From Minisyncoccota bacterium (GTDB lineage Bacteria > Patescibacteriota > Minisyncoccia > Minisyncoccales > Minisyncoccaceae): DNA of 8,120 bases. The notes below the pieces were generated by a model. That model had not been told where the DNA came from, did not search any database, and worked only from the letters and a program-made list of their open reading frames with translations. The translations under genes and the position numbers were made by a program. Each line of letters opens with the position of its first letter. Positions within the stretch are counted from its first letter, which is position 1. The stretch spans positions 1-8,120 of the forward strand of contig JAQVLF010000029.1 in assembly GCA_028704295.1 (NCBI GenBank), in the 5' to 3' direction. Shown here piece by piece: positions 5,739 to 8,120 of this stretch.

Positions 5739-6659
5739 ATGAATAACACAAAAAAAGATAAATGGGATTTATCAAATAAGCCTCATACAAGGATGAAACT
5801 TGATATTTATAGAGAATATTTAACTCCTGCGATTACCATTTTTAAAAAATGGCTATCATATTCAAATAAGAAAATTTTCATTGTTGATTGTTTTGCTGGA
5901 AGGGGAATGTATCACGAAGGAAAGAATAAAAATTCGATAGATGGAAGTCCATTAATTGCATTGAAGGTAATTGAAAGTTTTATAAAAAAGGGTATCCCAA
6001 AGAATAAGATAAAGTGCTTCTTTGTAGAAAAAAATATAAAAAATTATAAAGACCTTTTATCTTTTACTAACAAGTATAAATCTACTATTGATTTCAAAAT
6101 AATTCACGGAACCTTTTCCGATTCGATAGAAAAAATTCTAGAGGAAGTTAACAGCAATCCATGTATTTTTTTTATTGATCCATACGGCATAAAGGGAATG
6201 GACAAGATAAGTATCAGGAAAATTATGTCTAAAATGGGTCCAAAGGATACAATTTTAAATTATATGAAAGAAGGCGTGGCTAGAACAAAAGGGGTAATTA
6301 GAAAAGGAACTTTAAATGAAAAAGAAATAAAGACAATTGAAACTTTCAAAAATTTTCTAGGAGATTGCTCTGAAAAAATATTAAAAGAGAAAGATTCTGA
6401 GTTATTAATGCATTACGTAGAAGAAGTCTTAAAAAAACAATCTACCGAAGATTTAAAAATTCTAGCCTATGACATGAAGTCATCTTTCAAGGATAGTATT
6501 ATTTATTATCTATTATTCGCTACAAAAGATAAAAGAATCGCTACAAAAATTATGAAGCAAATATTCAAAAAATATAAAGATATGGAGCCAGAAAAATATA
6601 GAAAACAACAAACACTGCCAAATTTAATTGCACCCATCAAAAACCAATTTGAATTATAA
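5739..6659 (+). CDS. tcmP: Three-Cys-motif partner protein TcmP
   Basis: The 306-residue protein fits the TcmP family, named for its pairing with a three-cysteine-motif protein; its biochemical role is, to my knowledge, not established. The N-terminus KWDLSNKPHTRMKLDIYREYL (8-28) is followed by a Rossmann-like methyltransferase core: IFIVDCFAGRGMY (46-58; D50, G54, G56) as the SAM-binding motif I, DGSPLIAL (68-75), CFFVEKN (93-99; E97 at the end of strand 2) and FFIDPYGIKG (144-153; D147-P-Y-G), which resembles the DPPY motif IV of amino-methyltransferases. The C-terminal third is lysine-rich and helical. A 130-bp gap and own promoter separate it from the envelope genes, while the partner gene follows at 25 bp. 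It could be an active methyltransferase or a SAM-binding scaffold; motif IV lacks the second proline. Confidence 0.85.
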   Translation: MNNTKKDKWDLSNKPHTRMKLDIYREYLTPAITIFKKWLSYSNKKIFIVDCFAGRGMYHEGKNKNSIDGSPLIALKVIESFIKKGIPKNKIKCFFVEKNIKNYKDLLSFTNKYKSTIDFKIIHGTFSDSIEKILEEVNSNPCIFFIDPYGIKGMDKISIRKIMSKMGPKDTILNYMKEGVARTKGVIRKGTLNEKEIKTIETFKNFLGDCSEKILKEKDSELLMHYVEEVLKKQSTEDLKILAYDMKSSFKDSIIYYLLFATKDKRIATKIMKQIFKKYKDMEPEKYRKQQTLPNLIAPIKNQFEL

Positions 6660-6684
6660 TTTAAAACTTGCTAAAATAAAAGCA

Positions 6685-7518
6685 ATGATTAGTAAAATAA
6701 ATAGAAAAACATTGCTATACAAAAGTGAGGTTGAATATGCTGATTACTGCATTAATCATGTTGAAGGATGTTCTCATGGATGTAGGTATCCTTGCTATGC
6801 AATGATGCTGAAAAAAAGATGCGGGGTTATTAAGGACTATAATGATTGGATACATCCAAAACTTGTCATGAATGCATTAGAGCTCTTAAATAAAGAAATT
6901 CCTAAGTTAAAAGGGAAAATTCATGTTGTGCATTTATGCTTCACAACAGATCCCTTTATGTATAAACAAAAAGAGGTTAAAGAATTAACGCTTAAAATTA
7001 TAGAAAGATTAAATAAGGATAATATTAGATGCACTGTCCTAACCAAAGGGATTTTACCAAAGGAATTATTAGATATAAAAAAATATGGTGAAAACAATGA
7101 ATACGGAATAACTTTAGTTTCTTTAAATGAAAAATTTAGAAAAGAATATGAACCAGGAACAGCTCCGTTTAAAAAAAGAATAGACTCTTTAAAATTTTTG
7201 AGCGAAAATAACCTAAAAACATGGATTAGTATGGAGCCGTATCCAACCACAAATATTATCAAGCAAAATCTGGAAAAAATCTTAAGCAAGATTTCTTTCG
7301 TGGATAGTCTAATTTTTGGAAAATTAAATTATAATGTTAAAGTCAGTAAATTTCAAAAAGAGGATAAAGAATTCTACGATAAATGTGCTAACCAAGTTAT
7401 ATCTTTCTGCGAATTAAGAGGAATTGGATACCATATTAAATATGGAACAAAGAAAAAAGACAATAAAGAAACTAGTGATATCTTTATCCAAAACTACAAT
7501 AAATCCATTTTATTCTAG
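6685..7518 (+). CDS. Radical-SAM-like three-cysteine protein, TcmP partner (SplB-like)
   Basis: The protein appears to be an iron-sulfur radical SAM enzyme of the spore-photoproduct-lyase-like branch. The frame opens at a TTG (6628), but the ATG at 6685 starts right before the conserved-looking INRKTLLYKSEVEY and gives 277 residues. The cluster motif GCSHGCRYPCYA has C29, C33 and C37, a CX3CX3C spacing rather than the canonical CX3CX2C. Downstream are HLCFTTDPFMY (84-92 region; D89), CTVLTKGILPKELL (116-129), EYEPGTAPFKKRIDSL (145-160) and ISMEPYPTT (181-189), all matching the strand order of SplB/Rv2578c-type barrels. It is the natural partner of tcmP, whose stop is 25 bp upstream. Reaction and substrate are unknown; DNA or RNA is a guess from the SplB likeness and the methyltransferase-like partner. 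Confidence 0.8.
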   Translation: MISKINRKTLLYKSEVEYADYCINHVEGCSHGCRYPCYAMMLKKRCGVIKDYNDWIHPKLVMNALELLNKEIPKLKGKIHVVHLCFTTDPFMYKQKEVKELTLKIIERLNKDNIRCTVLTKGILPKELLDIKKYGENNEYGITLVSLNEKFRKEYEPGTAPFKKRIDSLKFLSENNLKTWISMEPYPTTNIIKQNLEKILSKISFVDSLIFGKLNYNVKVSKFQKEDKEFYDKCANQVISFCELRGIGYHIKYGTKKKDNKETSDIFIQNYNKSILF

Positions 7519-7526
7519 TTGATCGC

Positions 7527-7548
7527 TTCGATAAATACTTGTATCGGA
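7527..7548 (+). terminator. Weak hairpin after the radical SAM gene
   Basis: TTCGATA (7527-7533) can pair with TATCGGA (7542-7548) through a loop of eight bases, with one G-T wobble. It begins 9 bases after the stop codon. The downstream T-run (7561-7564 region) is too distant for a clear intrinsic terminator, so this is only a possible 3' end structure. The remaining gap to 7644 is A+T-rich, with nothing else supported except a TATAAC box at 7630-7635. Confidence 0.3.
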
Positions 7549-7644
7549 ATAACCTTGTATTTTTACCCATTTAATGTTAATTTAAAAGTATAAAAGTAAT
7601 TTATAACTTTAGAAAACCTCTTCTAATTTTATAACCCTAAAACT

Positions 7645-7794
7645 ATGAGTACACTTTGGACCATTGTCATCATTGTTGTTATCCTAGCATTAATTTTCTG
7701 GCTAGTATTGAGCCAAAACAAGGATGATGAAAAACAAGAAGATGTTAAGCTTGAAGGGGAAGAGAAAGGAAGCGAAGATAAAGAAGGAGAATAA
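7645..7794 (+). CDS. Small single-pass membrane protein with an acidic tail (49 aa)
   Basis: A 49-codon frame starts at ATG 7645 and ends at TAA 7792-7794. The product has a hydrophobic helix from residue 4 to 22 (LWTIVIIVVILALIFWLVL) and a strongly charged Lys/Glu/Asp tail (QNKDDEKQEDVKLEGEEK and onward) to the end. With almost no N-terminal charge, topology is uncertain, but the tail is most likely cytoplasmic or soluble. A TATAAC (7630-7635) nine bases before the ATG and a strong terminator five bases after the stop frame it as its own transcription unit, which supports it as a real gene. I recognise no family. There is no Shine-Dalgarno. A longer minus-strand frame over the same bases lacks such support. 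Confidence 0.7.
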   Translation: MSTLWTIVIIVVILALIFWLVLSQNKDDEKQEDVKLEGEEKGSEDKEGE

Positions 7795-7799
7795 TTGAT

Positions 7800-7832
7800 A
7801 AGACCCCGCGAGGGGTCTTTTATCTTTTTTAA
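7800..7832 (+). terminator. Intrinsic terminator
   Basis: AAGACCCC (7800-7807) and GGGGTCTT (7812-7819) form a perfect 8-bp stem closed by the GNRA-type loop GCGA, followed by TTTTATCTTTTTT. It ends the small membrane protein transcript and insulates valS, whose start is 20 bp further on. Confidence 0.95.
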
Positions 7833-7839
7833 TTTTGTA

Positions 7840-7845
7840 TATAAT
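7840..7845 (+). promoter_or_regulatory. valS: -10 box of valS
   Basis: A consensus TATAAT lies six bases before the valS ATG (7852), so the start of transcription should fall at or next to the ATG. No good -35 is visible because the terminator T-tract occupies that place. A leaderless message is the simplest reading. Confidence 0.5.
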
Positions 7846-7851
7846 AAACAT

Positions 7852-8120
7852 ATGGAAAATTGGCAAGAAATCGAGAAAAAATGGCAGAAATATTGGGAAG
7901 ATAATCAGATATATAAGTATGATGAAAATTCTCAAGGCGAGATCTACTCTGTAGATACACCACCACCAACAATTAGTGGAAAGATGCATATAGGGCATGC
8001 ATCATCATATACACATGAAGATGTGGTTGTTAGGTATGAACGAATGAAAGGAAAAAATGTCATTTATCCATTTGGAACAGATGACAATGGACTTCCAACA
8101 GAAAGATTTGTTGAAAAGGA
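7852..8120 (+). CDS. valS: Valine--tRNA ligase, N-terminal part (runs off the right edge)
   Basis: Class I aminoacyl-tRNA synthetase charging tRNA-Val. The window holds 89 codons of a protein usually near 800-900 residues. The N-terminus ENWQEIEKKWQKYWEDN is the common opening of this family, and the Rossmann core begins with YSVDTPPPTISGKMHIGH, whose HIGH motif is residues 46-49. YERMKGKNVIYPFG (62-75) and TDDNGLPTER (76-85) follow. The second of these is DDNGLPTE rather than the DHAGIATQ of most bacterial ValRS; this is the archaeal-style form also known from Rickettsia. KMSKS and the editing domain are outside the window. The gene has its own promoter behind a terminator and no Shine-Dalgarno. 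Confidence 0.93.
   Translation, partial: MENWQEIEKKWQKYWEDNQIYKYDENSQGEIYSVDTPPPTISGKMHIGHASSYTHEDVVVRYERMKGKNVIYPFGTDDNGLPTERFVEK

Noticed and set aside
6628..6684. TTG start of the radical-SAM-like gene inside tcmP
   Set aside because: The extra 19 residues are low-complexity and overlap tcmP, and the ATG at 6685 begins just before the conserved-looking INRKTLLYKS.
7702..7998. A 98-codon open frame on the minus strand
   Set aside because: It spans the plus-strand terminator, the valS start with its HIGH motif and the small membrane gene. Its hydrophobic composition is a reflection of A+T-rich plus-strand coding, and no family motif is seen.
1..8120. CRISPR arrays, tRNA or rRNA genes
   Set aside because: No regularly spaced repeat series was seen and no tRNA or rRNA signature was recognised by eye on either strand; the only repeats are those at the insertion sequence ends.

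Overview
The window is about 30% G+C and bacterial: it encodes ribosomal protein bL27 and the peptidoglycan enzyme MurC. The small compact genes, short overlaps, near absence of Shine-Dalgarno sequences, a small single-helix protein next to UppS, a 2H phosphoesterase and a ValRS with an archaeal-style motif together suggest a Patescibacteria (CPR) genome. That assignment is inference. The genetic code looks standard: murC ends in TGA, and rpmA, uppS and the radical SAM gene end in TAG, so neither codon is reassigned.

Bases 1-1463 are a mobile-element patch. On the minus strand the window opens inside the first 25 codons of one transposase, whose element end carries tandem direct repeats. Next to it, on the plus strand, lies a second insertion sequence. 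Its DDE transposase has all three catalytic acidic residues in the same frame with D-x59-D-x35-E spacing, but a single in-frame TAG (923-925) interrupts it. Inverted repeats bound this element, and a possible 3-bp target duplication (GCG) flanks it. It ends 11 bp from the stop of rpmA.

Bases 1464-5608 are housekeeping. rpmA (bL27, minus strand) diverges from a small membrane protein gene, followed with overlaps by uppS (undecaprenyl diphosphate synthase) and a 2H phosphoesterase of the ThpR/LigT type. After a 105-bp gap with a G+C-rich hairpin come murC and an overlapping membrane acyltransferase-3 gene. UppS supplies the lipid carrier, MurC makes the UDP-MurNAc-L-alanine precursor and the acyltransferase may decorate the envelope, so this block looks like a cell-envelope cluster.

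Bases 5609-7518 hold the most unusual unit: a two-gene cassette of tcmP (three-Cys-motif partner protein, with a methyltransferase-like DCFAGRG...DPYG core) and a radical-SAM-like protein with a CX3CX3C cluster and SplB-like downstream motifs. A perfect 17-bp palindrome lies upstream. The biochemical function of this pair is, to my knowledge, unestablished; nucleic-acid modification or repair is a reasonable hypothesis only.

Bases 7519-8120 contain a 49-codon single-helix membrane protein gene, a textbook intrinsic terminator, and the first 89 codons of valS, which runs off the window.
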